From Desulfovibrio sp. (GTDB lineage Bacteria > Desulfobacterota > Desulfovibrionia > Desulfovibrionales > Desulfovibrionaceae): a stretch of 7,500 nt of DNA. Made by a program: the position numbers and the translations under genes. The notes below the pieces were generated by a model. The model was not told the origin of the DNA. It saw only the letters and a list, made by a program, of their open reading frames with translations, and ran no database searches. Below, piece by piece: positions 1 to 7,168 of the stretch. Location of the stretch: assembly GCA_020217165.1 (NCBI GenBank), contig JAIWOE010000157.1, positions 1-7,500 of the forward strand, given 5' to 3'. The first letter of the stretch is position 1, and each line of letters starts with the position of its first letter.

Positions 1-717
1 GGCCTCGGTGCGGTTGATGCCCACGTCGATGACCACCGCGCCTTCCTTGACCATGTCCGCCGTGATGAACCGGGGTTTGCCAATGGCGGCAAAGAGAAAG
101 TCCGCCTGCCGCGTCACGGCCGGAAGATCCCTGGTGCGGGAGTGGCACACCGTGACTGTGGCATTGGCAAAGGGGCCGGACTGGCCCAGCATGAGGGAGA
201 GGGGCCGGCCAACGATGTTGGAACGGCCCACCACCACGGCGTGCTTGCCGCTGGGAGAAAGATCATACCGCCGCAACAGCTCCATCACCCCCGCAGGGGT
301 GCAAGGCTGGAAGCCGGCATGCCCCAGGGCCAGGTTGCCCATGTTCACGGGGTGGAACCCATCCACATCCTTGTCCGGAGCAATGCAGGCCAGGCAGGCC
401 TTGGAGTCCAGGCCGCCGGGCAGGGGCAACTGGAGCAGGATGCCATCCACGCCGGCGTCGGCATTGAGATCGGCAATCAGGCCGTCCAGGGTGGCGGAGT
501 CGGTATCTGCCGGCAGCCGGAGGGTGGAGGAATCGATGCCCACTTCGGCGCAGGCGCGTTCCTTGTTGCGGACGTACACGGCGGAGGCAGGGTCATCCCC
601 CACCAGAATCACCGTCAGCTGGGGCGGGCGGGAAGCCGCGGCGCCAATGGCGAGGATCTCTTCCTTGAGTTCGGTGCGAATGGCCTGGGCCGTGGCTTTG
701 CCGTCGATGAGAAGCAT
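1..717 (-). CDS. folD: FolD, bifunctional methylenetetrahydrofolate dehydrogenase / methenyltetrahydrofolate cyclohydrolase (C-terminus cut off by window edge)
   Basis: This cytoplasmic enzyme interconverts 5,10-methylene-THF, 5,10-methenyl-THF and 10-formyl-THF, using NADP(H) in the dehydrogenase step. The frame is open from an ATG at 717 to position 1, giving 239 residues of a family that usually has about 285, so roughly 45-50 C-terminal residues lie outside. The protein starts MLLIDGKATAQAI. Visible family signatures are the catalytic Tyr48/Lys52 pair in YVRNK, QLPLP at 96-100, PDKDVDGFHP at 114-123 (substrate-binding Asp), PCTPAG at 138-143, and the dinucleotide-binding GRSNIVGRP at 164-172, followed by DVGINR near the cut. 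An AGGA ribosome-binding site lies about 8 nt before the ATG. The gene follows eno by 92 bp on the same strand. The two are probably cotranscribed unless the 759-789 hairpin stops transcription. Identification is very secure. Confidence 0.97.
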   Translation of the reverse strand, partial: MLLIDGKATAQAIRTELKEEILAIGAAASRPPQLTVILVGDDPASAVYVRNKERACAEVGIDSSTLRLPADTDSATLDGLIADLNADAGVDGILLQLPLPGGLDSKACLACIAPDKDVDGFHPVNMGNLALGHAGFQPCTPAGVMELLRRYDLSPSGKHAVVVGRSNIVGRPLSLMLGQSGPFANATVTVCHSRTRDLPAVTRQADFLFAAIGKPRFITADMVKEGAVVIDVGINRTEA

Positions 718-758
718 GCGCGATCCTGTGAAAAAGAGTCTTGCCGCATCGCAGGGAT

Positions 759-789
759 GGGGAACCCCGGTACCACCCCGGGGTTCCCC
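759..789 (-). terminator. Strong GC-rich hairpin between eno and folD (terminator-like, no immediate U-tract)
   Basis: A perfect 12-bp inverted repeat, GGGGAACCCCGG at 759-770 and CCGGGGTTCCCC at 778-789, has a 7-nt loop and lies 20 bp beyond the eno stop codon. No U-tract follows directly on the minus strand. The nearest run of five T's (complement of 731-735) is about 24 nt further on, just before the folD ribosome-binding site. It may act as a partial terminator, as a 3'-end stabiliser for eno mRNA, or as a hairpin that tunes folD expression. The repeat is certain; the role is inference. Confidence 0.45.
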
Positions 790-809
790 TCTCCGTGCGC
801 AGATGCGTG

Positions 810-2153
<1,344 letters not shown>

Positions 2154-2212
2154 TCAAACTGTTTGTCTGGCAGGTTCGTTGGTGCGTGAAAAAGATATGC
2201 GCATGCGGAGGA

Positions 2213-3010
2213 TCAGCAGACGTCCTGGGCCAGCAGGGCCAGCCCTTCCAGGATGAGCGCCGGCCGCACCTGCTGAATGCGTGCGGCGTGCGGGGCAATG
2301 GCGCCAGCCAGGCCGCCGGCAGCCACCACCAGGGGCGCCTCCGGCAGCTCGCCCTGGACCACGGGCGTCAGCTTGTCCACAAGACCGTCTATCATGGATG
2401 CAAAGCCGAAGACCAGCCCTTGCGAGAGGGATTCTTTGGTGGAGCGGCCAGGCGCCACGGTATCGCTTTTCAAATCCAGATCGATTTGCGGCAGCTTGGC
2501 CGTCTGGGATGACAGGGCACGCGCCGAGGAGAGCACGCCCGGGCAAATGAGTCCGCCCAGATAGGCGTTTCCGCGCACACAGTCAAGGGTGGTGGCGGTG
2601 CCGAAGTCCACCACCAGGTGCGACATGGCCGGAAAAAATCGGCAGGCGGCCCAGGCGGCCATGAGCCGGTCCGCCCCCACTTCCAGGGGCCGTTGATAGC
2701 GATTTTCCATGGGGATGGGCACCTCCTGGTGCACAAACCGCACGGAAGTCTGCAAAAAAGTGGCGCATGCCTGGCGCAGGATGCCGTCAAAGGAGGGGGC
2801 CACGCTGCAGGCCAGGGCCGACGCCAGGCGCTCCCGCGACACCCCGGCCACCTGCAGCAGGCCATGCAGGGCCAGGCCAAAGGCATCCGGCGTGGTGGGA
2901 CCCGTGGAGGGCAGGTGCCAGACCGTCACCGCGTCCGGCTGCGCCAATGCGGCCAGCCCCACGCTTACGGTGGTGTTGCCCACGTCAAACAGCAGTCTGT
3001 GCGTCTTCAT
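2213..3010 (-). CDS. coaX: Type III pantothenate kinase (CoaX)
   Basis: CoaX phosphorylates pantothenate with ATP, the first step of coenzyme A synthesis; type III enzymes belong to the ASKHA fold and need a monovalent cation. From the ATG at 3010 the protein has 265 residues, normal for the family. It begins MKTHRLLFDVGNTTVSVG (phosphate-binding DxGNT motif, Asp9). YQRPLEVGADRLMAAW at about 105-120 carries the presumed catalytic Asp114, VVDFGTATTLDCV at 133-145 is the second nucleotide-binding motif, and YLGGLICPGV at 150-159 and the later TAKLP segment match the family. An in-frame GTG at 3016 would add two residues. Neither start has a clear ribosome-binding site; the ATG is chosen because family members begin close to the DxGNT strand. 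It lies between satP and eno on the same strand, 157 bp after satP. Confidence 0.96.
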   Translation of the reverse strand: MKTHRLLFDVGNTTVSVGLAALAQPDAVTVWHLPSTGPTTPDAFGLALHGLLQVAGVSRERLASALACSVAPSFDGILRQACATFLQTSVRFVHQEVPIPMENRYQRPLEVGADRLMAAWAACRFFPAMSHLVVDFGTATTLDCVRGNAYLGGLICPGVLSSARALSSQTAKLPQIDLDLKSDTVAPGRSTKESLSQGLVFGFASMIDGLVDKLTPVVQGELPEAPLVVAAGGLAGAIAPHAARIQQVRPALILEGLALLAQDVC

Positions 3011-3109
3011 GTTCACGGGAATACCGCACCCGTATTGCCGGCGTGTGTCGGGAGGGGCTGCAGATTGTCAGTGTGTGTCCAGATTCCTGAACAAGGAAGC
3101 AACAAGGGA

Positions 3110-3137
3110 GGAACACCGATCCACGGACCGGTGTTCC
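3110..3137 (-). terminator. Hairpin downstream of the SatP-family gene (weak terminator candidate)
   Basis: GGAACACCG at 3110-3118 and CGGTGTTCC at 3129-3137 form a perfect 9-bp stem with a 10-nt loop, 30 bp beyond the transporter's stop codon. The minus-strand sequence after the stem is pyrimidine-rich (CTCCCTTGTTGCTTCCTTG) but has no continuous T-run. It could end or stabilise the satP transcript before coaX. The repeat is seen directly; the function is inferred. Confidence 0.4.
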
Positions 3138-3167
3138 CCCAGGCACTCGTTTTAACGTCGCATGGCC

Positions 3168-3722
3168 CTAGTACGGCAACACCTTTTTGCTCTGGGTGGC
3201 GTGCAGCACCTCGGCCATGCCCAGGTAGCAGGCGCTGGCCCCGCAGATGATGCCCTCAAAGCCGGCCACCATGCCGATGAACGCGGAGCCGGTCCAGTCC
3301 CGGATGGCCAGGAGCAGGAACAGGATCACCAGGGAGCCGAAAATGAAGCGCAGCACCGGGCTCTTGCCGGCCGTGCCCAGGAACATGAAAAAGGTGAACC
3401 CTCCCCAGAGCAGCAGATACCAGCCCATGAAGCCATGGGGCGTGGGTTCGGCCAGTCCCAGCTTGGGGGCCATGATGATGAAGACCAAGGTGAGCCAGAA
3501 AAAGCCGTACGACACAAAGGCCGTGAGCCCGAAGGTGTTGCCCTTCTTGAACTCCAGGATGCCAGCGATGATTTGGGCCACGCCGCCGTAAAAGATGCCC
3601 ATGGCCAGGATCATGGCCGAAATGGGGAAGAAGCCGGCATTGTGAATGTTGAGCAGGATGGTGGTCATGCCGAATCCCATGAGGCCCAGGGGGGCCGGAT
3701 TCGCGGTCATGGCGTTGTCCAT
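3168..3722 (-). CDS. satP: SatP/YaaH (GPR1/FUN34) family acetate/succinate transporter
   Basis: This inner-membrane protein belongs to the AceTr family, whose E. coli member SatP takes up acetate and succinate with protons. The 184-residue product opens with the family signature NPAPLGLMGFGMTTILLNIHNAG (8-30). It continues with AMGIFYGGVAQIIAGILEFKKGNTFG (40-65), and LLLWGGFTFFMFLGT and the C-terminal GASACYLGMAEVL match the recalled E. coli protein closely throughout. About six hydrophobic helices are visible (roughly 12-30, 33-56, 66-86, 98-117, 123-141, 146-170), as expected. The ATG at 3722 has AAGGA about 10 nt upstream; longer readings would run through GC-rich non-hydrophobic sequence unlike the family. 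The 136-bp leader to the TPR gene holds short overlapping dyads (for example GAGGCC 3758-3763 with GGCCTC 3780-3785) but no promoter I can defend. The symbol is by homology; succinate/acetate specificity is inferred. Confidence 0.93.
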   Translation of the reverse strand: MDNAMTANPAPLGLMGFGMTTILLNIHNAGFFPISAMILAMGIFYGGVAQIIAGILEFKKGNTFGLTAFVSYGFFWLTLVFIIMAPKLGLAEPTPHGFMGWYLLLWGGFTFFMFLGTAGKSPVLRFIFGSLVILFLLLAIRDWTGSAFIGMVAGFEGIICGASACYLGMAEVLHATQSKKVLPY

Positions 3723-3858
3723 GGCGGTGTGGTCCTTGTCGTGGCTGAGGTGAAGGGGAGGCCGGACCAGGAGTGGCCAGGCCTCGGACCTGGGGATACG
3801 TGAGGTGCGAATGTGACGGGGGCCGTGGCGCGGCGGGGCAGCGTCGAGGGCATGGGGG

Positions 3859-4695
3859 CTACGCGTGCGCCGCACTGGCCAGGCGTTTGCGGCCAGCAAG
3901 GGCCTTGCCGCGGACCTGGGAGTCCGTATCGGCCTGCTCCAGGGCGGCGGCATAGTGGGCCAGGGCCTCCGGGACGCGGCCGGCCTGTTCCTCCAGTTGG
4001 GCCAGCAGCAGGTACAATTCGGCACGCGGGCCGATGCGCTCCAGGCCGTCCCGGCAAGCCTGGATGGCTTCCTCCTGCCGGTTCAGGGCCTTGAGGGCCT
4101 GGCCATAGGCCAGCCAAGCGGAAATATTGGCGCTTTTGGTGGCCACGGCTTTGGCCAGCCATGGCGCGGCCTGCTCCGCCGCCCCGGCCTCCAGAAGACG
4201 ACGGCCAATCATGGTGAAGATGATGTCTTCATCCTGATGCAGGCTGGCGGCTTCATCATAATGCTGCAGGGCCTCCGCTAGGCGGCCGGCCTCCAGCAGC
4301 TTCCCGCCGCGAATCAGCAGGCGATCCATGCGCAGCTTGCGCGCCTGGATCTGGGCTTCCTGCTCGGCCTTGGCGGCGGCGTCCAGCCGCTTGAAGAAGG
4401 TGGCGCAATCCTTCAAGAACGCCTTTTCCTTGCCGCGTTCGTACAGCAGGCCCTCCAGCATATGCTCCTGGGCTTCCTCGGTGCGGCCCAGAAGCTGGGC
4501 CAGCTCGGCAATGGCCATTTGGATGGATTGCTTGTCACGTCCCACGATCTGCGGCGAATCCACAAGTTCCTTGAGCCCATGGGCCAACGCCAGCACGGCG
4601 CGAGCCACATCGTGCCGATGGAAGTAGCCTTTGGCGCGGGCCAGATTTTCCATGACCTCTTTGGCGGTGGACACGAACGCGATGCTCCATGGCAT
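3859..4695 (-). CDS. TPR-repeat protein of unknown function
   Basis: From the ATG at 4695 this is a 278-residue soluble protein without signal peptide or membrane helix. The N-terminal part (about 11-100) is helical and includes a TPR-like stretch, and a charged, Ala/Gln-rich helix at about 101-127 is probably coiled coil. Four TPR-like units follow at roughly 125-155 (GKLLEAGRLAEALQHYDEAA), 158-188, 191-222 (AYGQALKALNRQEEAIQACRDGL) and 225-257. TPR scaffolds bind partner proteins; nothing reveals a catalytic activity. It follows the kinase-TPR gene by 74 bp on the same strand, so it may be a partner or related scaffold of that kinase (inference). The start is uncertain: an in-frame TTG at 4713 lies practically at the predicted transcription start and is unlikely, while another ATG at 4653 has a nearby AGAGG and would give 264 residues. 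No clear ribosome-binding site precedes 4695. Confidence 0.85.
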   Translation of the reverse strand: MPWSIAFVSTAKEVMENLARAKGYFHRHDVARAVLALAHGLKELVDSPQIVGRDKQSIQMAIAELAQLLGRTEEAQEHMLEGLLYERGKEKAFLKDCATFFKRLDAAAKAEQEAQIQARKLRMDRLLIRGGKLLEAGRLAEALQHYDEAASLHQDEDIIFTMIGRRLLEAGAAEQAAPWLAKAVATKSANISAWLAYGQALKALNRQEEAIQACRDGLERIGPRAELYLLLAQLEEQAGRVPEALAHYAAALEQADTDSQVRGKALAGRKRLASAAHA

Positions 4696-4720
4696 GAGGT
4701 GCGGGAGGTGCAATCCCTGT

Positions 4721-4750
4721 ATGCTAGGCCGGAAACCCGCAGAGCGTCAA
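4721..4750 (-). promoter_or_regulatory. Candidate sigma70-type promoter for the TPR gene
   Basis: On the minus strand TTGACG (4750-4745) and TAGCAT (4726-4721) are separated by 18 bp, giving five matches out of six to the -35 consensus and four of six to the -10. Transcription would begin near 4714, about 20 nt before the ATG at 4695. It lies just after the kinase stop codon, so the TPR gene could be expressed independently of the kinase. Predicted by eye only. Confidence 0.5.
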
Positions 4751-4757
4751 GACCGCC

Positions 4758-4776
4758 TGTGTAGTCTTTCTACACA
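4758..4776. promoter_or_regulatory. 19-bp dyad TGTGTAG-N5-CTACACA over the kinase stop codon
   Basis: Two perfect 7-bp arms, 4758-4764 and 4770-4776, flank a 5-bp centre (TCTTT). The dyad covers the TAG stop of the kinase gene and is centred about 53 bp upstream of the transcription start predicted from the neighbouring TTGACG/TAGCAT promoter. That is a usual place for an activator site. In RNA it could equally form a small hairpin at the end of the kinase message; no T-run follows. The symmetry is seen; either role is inference. Confidence 0.35.
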
Positions 4777-6959
4777 TCCAACAGAGGCTGGTACAGGCCG
4801 TGCAAGGATCGGGGCGGGTTCCTAGCACCTCCGGCATGCCAGGCCTTGCCGGTGATTTTCCGATACAACAGCTCGGCTTCCTCAAAATCCGGATCCAGTT
4901 GCAGGGCCCGGCAGATTTCGCCAAAGGCTTCCTTGTGCTTGCTGCGGTGGGCCAGGGCCTTGGCCATGTTATAATGCACCCGGGGATCGAAGGGAGAAAG
5001 CTCCAGGGCCACGGCGTAGGCCAACTCCGCGGCGGCCAGCTCCCCGGTCCGGCGCAGCTGCACCCCCACGGTGTTCAGGGGCAGGGGGCGGAACTCGTCA
5101 TAGCTGACGGTTTCCACCAGGGTCGTGGCCACCAAATCCATGCGCTCCATGAGTTGATGAGCGCGATGCGCCTGTTGCGCGACCTCGGCAAACACCTGCA
5201 GTCGTCCGGCCATGCGATGGGCTTCCGCCATGACCATACAGACTTCGGCCTCCAGGGTGGCAACTTTTCGGCTCATGGCCCAGGCCAAGCCGGCGTCGTC
5301 CAGCCTGCCCAGCACAACGTCCTTGCATCCATTGGAAAAATACTGCAGGGCTGCCCCGCGCAGCCGCGATGCCCCGGGTGTGGCAGGCCCCGTTGCAGAC
5401 CCCGAGAGGGGCAGCAGGGGGCTCCAGTTCTCCAGGCACTGGAGGGCCGCCGCGGGATCCTCCTGCCGCAGGGCCTGACGCGCCTGGGCCACAAGCGCCA
5501 CCTCGCGGGCGTGGCACTGCCGCAGGGCATCCATCTGCCGCAGGACCGCGGCCATGGTCTCAGGCGTGCCCGGCCGGGCAAAGGTGGCGCAGGCGCCCAG
5601 GCTGATGGCGTCCAGTTGCTGATCCCGGGACAACTCCACCCCGGCGAAGCACAGGGGCGTGTGCCGCACCCCGGCCGTGCCCCGCAGGCGGCGCAGCAAT
5701 TCCAGGCCGCTCATGTCCTCCAGCAGCGAATCCACCACGCATGCGTGCAGGGTCTCACGCACCAGCCGCCGCAAGGCTTCCTCCCCGGTGGAGATGACGG
5801 CCGGTGCGGCGGGCAGCAACTGCCGCAGGGCATCCACATCTTCGACGCCGTGCTCCGCAATGGCCGTCACCAGCAGCACCACCCGTGGCGTTTCGGGGGG
5901 CGACACGGGGTGCGATGTGGCCATATGGTCCATGCTTGCTGCAGCCGCCAGACAGACCCGTTCCTCGACCTGTCTCCACACATCCCGCCAGTCCCGCACA
6001 CTGCGCAGTCGGTGCGCGGCATCCAGGGCCAGGCCTTGCTCCATCACGGCCAGCAAGGGGGGGGAAACCACAGCCTGGGCCTGGCGCAGGAGGGGCAGGA
6101 GGGGATCTTCCTCCTGTGCCCCCAGGGCACGCAGGCGGGCCGGCGCATCCGGCGGCAGCACGCCGGTCACGCAGCGCAGGGCCACGGCTGCCAGGGCGTA
6201 GCAATCCGTCCAGGGGCCCTGGGCGCGTAGGTCTTCCCGATACTGTTCTGGGGGGGCATAGCCATTGGTGACTTGCGAGCCCTGGGAGCCCTGGCCACCT
6301 GAGTGTCCAGGCGTGCCCGACATGCCGAACCGGCCGCAGGCGGCGCCGAAGTCCAGCAACACGGGCTCGCCATTCTGGCGAACATAAATATTGCCGGGCT
6401 TGATGTCCCGGTGGATAAAGTCCTGGGCGTGCAGCCGCTCCAGGCCGTCCAACAGGGGAGCCAACAGGGTGGTCACTTCATCGGAACTCAGAGTGCCCCT
6501 GCGCTTGAGCAGGTGTTTCAGGCTGTGGCCGCGCTCGTAATCCATCACCATGCAGGCCGTGTTGCCGGCCTCAAAAAAGGACAGGATCCTGACAATATTC
6601 GGATGCTTGAACCGGGCCAGGATGCGCGCCTCTTCCAGAAATGCCTCCCGCCCCGCCAAAAAAACGTCCCGAAGCTCCGGGGTGGCCGGCTGGATGGCCC
6701 CCTGGGCATCGCGGCGGGCGAAATCCTGGGGAAAATATTCCTTGATGGCCACGTCGGTGCGCAGGGTGGCATCCTGGGCCAGGTAGGTGATGCCAAAGGC
6801 CCCCTTCCCCAGCACACGCTGGACCACATACGCCCCCAGCTGCGCGCCGGCAGGCAGGGGCACGGCGCTGCCCTGGCCCGTGGCGGGCCCTCCCTGCAGG
6901 GCCGTGGATGACGATATTTCGTTCGAGGCGTGCAATGCGACGTTCCCCCATCCCAGCAT
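4770..6959 (-). CDS. Ser/Thr protein kinase with degenerate receiver domain and C-terminal TPRs
   Basis: This is a cytoplasmic Hanks-type kinase of 729 residues from the ATG at 6959. The catalytic domain spans about 44-335: glycine loop VLGKGAFGITY (49-59), ATP-binding Lys73 in VAIKEYFP, HRDIKPGN (183-190; catalytic Asp185, Asn190), DFG at 203-205, and YAPPEQY (234-240) in place of APE. The activation segment holds an unusual Gly/Ser/Gln-rich stretch, GGQGSQGSQ (221-229). Residues 359-478 resemble a response-regulator receiver: Asp410 (VVDSLLEDMSGLELL) fits the phospho-acceptor, but the N-terminal acidic pair is absent and the usual Lys-Pro is Arg462-Pro. Residues about 485-705 are helical, ending in at least two TPRs (628-700). 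No membrane helix is seen. ATGs at 7001 and 7091 would lengthen it but have no ribosome-binding site and read through AT-rich, promoter-like DNA; a TTG at 6935 has the best one (GGGGGA, 8 nt). Substrates are unknown. Confidence 0.92.
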   Translation of the reverse strand: MLGWGNVALHASNEISSSTALQGGPATGQGSAVPLPAGAQLGAYVVQRVLGKGAFGITYLAQDATLRTDVAIKEYFPQDFARRDAQGAIQPATPELRDVFLAGREAFLEEARILARFKHPNIVRILSFFEAGNTACMVMDYERGHSLKHLLKRRGTLSSDEVTTLLAPLLDGLERLHAQDFIHRDIKPGNIYVRQNGEPVLLDFGAACGRFGMSGTPGHSGGQGSQGSQVTNGYAPPEQYREDLRAQGPWTDCYALAAVALRCVTGVLPPDAPARLRALGAQEEDPLLPLLRQAQAVVSPPLLAVMEQGLALDAAHRLRSVRDWRDVWRQVEERVCLAAAASMDHMATSHPVSPPETPRVVLLVTAIAEHGVEDVDALRQLLPAAPAVISTGEEALRRLVRETLHACVVDSLLEDMSGLELLRRLRGTAGVRHTPLCFAGVELSRDQQLDAISLGACATFARPGTPETMAAVLRQMDALRQCHAREVALVAQARQALRQEDPAAALQCLENWSPLLPLSGSATGPATPGASRLRGAALQYFSNGCKDVVLGRLDDAGLAWAMSRKVATLEAEVCMVMAEAHRMAGRLQVFAEVAQQAHRAHQLMERMDLVATTLVETVSYDEFRPLPLNTVGVQLRRTGELAAAELAYAVALELSPFDPRVHYNMAKALAHRSKHKEAFGEICRALQLDPDFEEAELLYRKITGKAWHAGGARNPPRSLHGLYQPLLDV

Positions 6960-6971
6960 TCGGGAATACTG
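6954..6971. promoter_or_regulatory. Operator-like imperfect palindrome CAGCATTC-GG-GAATACTG
   Basis: Two 8-bp arms match at 7 of 8 positions around a 2-bp centre. Related half-sites occur nearby in direct orientation: GGATACTG at 6985-6992 and GAATGCTG at 7029-7036. The site overlaps the ATG at 6959 and lies in the gap between the divergent kinase and exported-protein genes. A transcription factor binding here could control the kinase, the plus-strand gene, or both. Symmetry and repetition are seen directly; binding is inference. Confidence 0.4.
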
Positions 6972-7090
6972 ACCTGCCAACACCGGATACTGAAATACCA
7001 TGATTATTGGATTGCGCAACAGACGGGGGAATGCTGATTTCCCATGGACATATCCGGGGAAATCCCCAGCAGAGCTGGCCAGTGCGCCCA

Positions 7091-7119
7091 TGGACAGGCA
7101 GCAACCCTTGGGCCATAGT
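7091..7119 (+). promoter_or_regulatory. Candidate sigma70-type promoter for the exported-protein gene
   Basis: TGGACA at 7091-7096 matches five of six positions of the -35 consensus, and CATAGT at 7114-7119 matches four of six of the -10, with the optimal 17-bp spacer. Transcription would begin near 7126, giving a leader of about 43 nt before the ATG at 7169. It would be the divergent partner of the kinase promoter, for which I found no convincing match. By eye only. Confidence 0.45.
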
Positions 7120-7168
7120 TGCAGCTGGCCGATGCCTCCCCCCCCTACCCCCTTGCGGAGATCCTGCC

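Noticed and set aside
3798..3822. CRP/FNR-like half-site (TGTGA / TCACA) in the satP leader
   Set aside because: Only one half is present; the second arm at the required spacing does not match.
3723..3858. Sigma54 promoter or structured riboswitch-like leader for satP
   Set aside because: No GG-N10-GC pair with the right flanks was found, and the short overlapping dyads are common in GC-rich DNA.
4800..6230. Plus-strand frame of 476 codons antisense to the kinase
   Set aside because: Shadow of the kinase/TPR coding strand; Gly/Gln/His-rich translation with no recognisable motif.
6991..7019. Minus-strand promoter TTGCGC-N16-TATTTC for the kinase
   Set aside because: The -10 matches poorly; the AT-rich patch is suggestive but too weak to annotate.
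7136..7153. C-rich tract in front of the plus-strand gene
   Set aside because: A run of C's broken by TA is a simple composition feature; no repeat unit or function can be supported.
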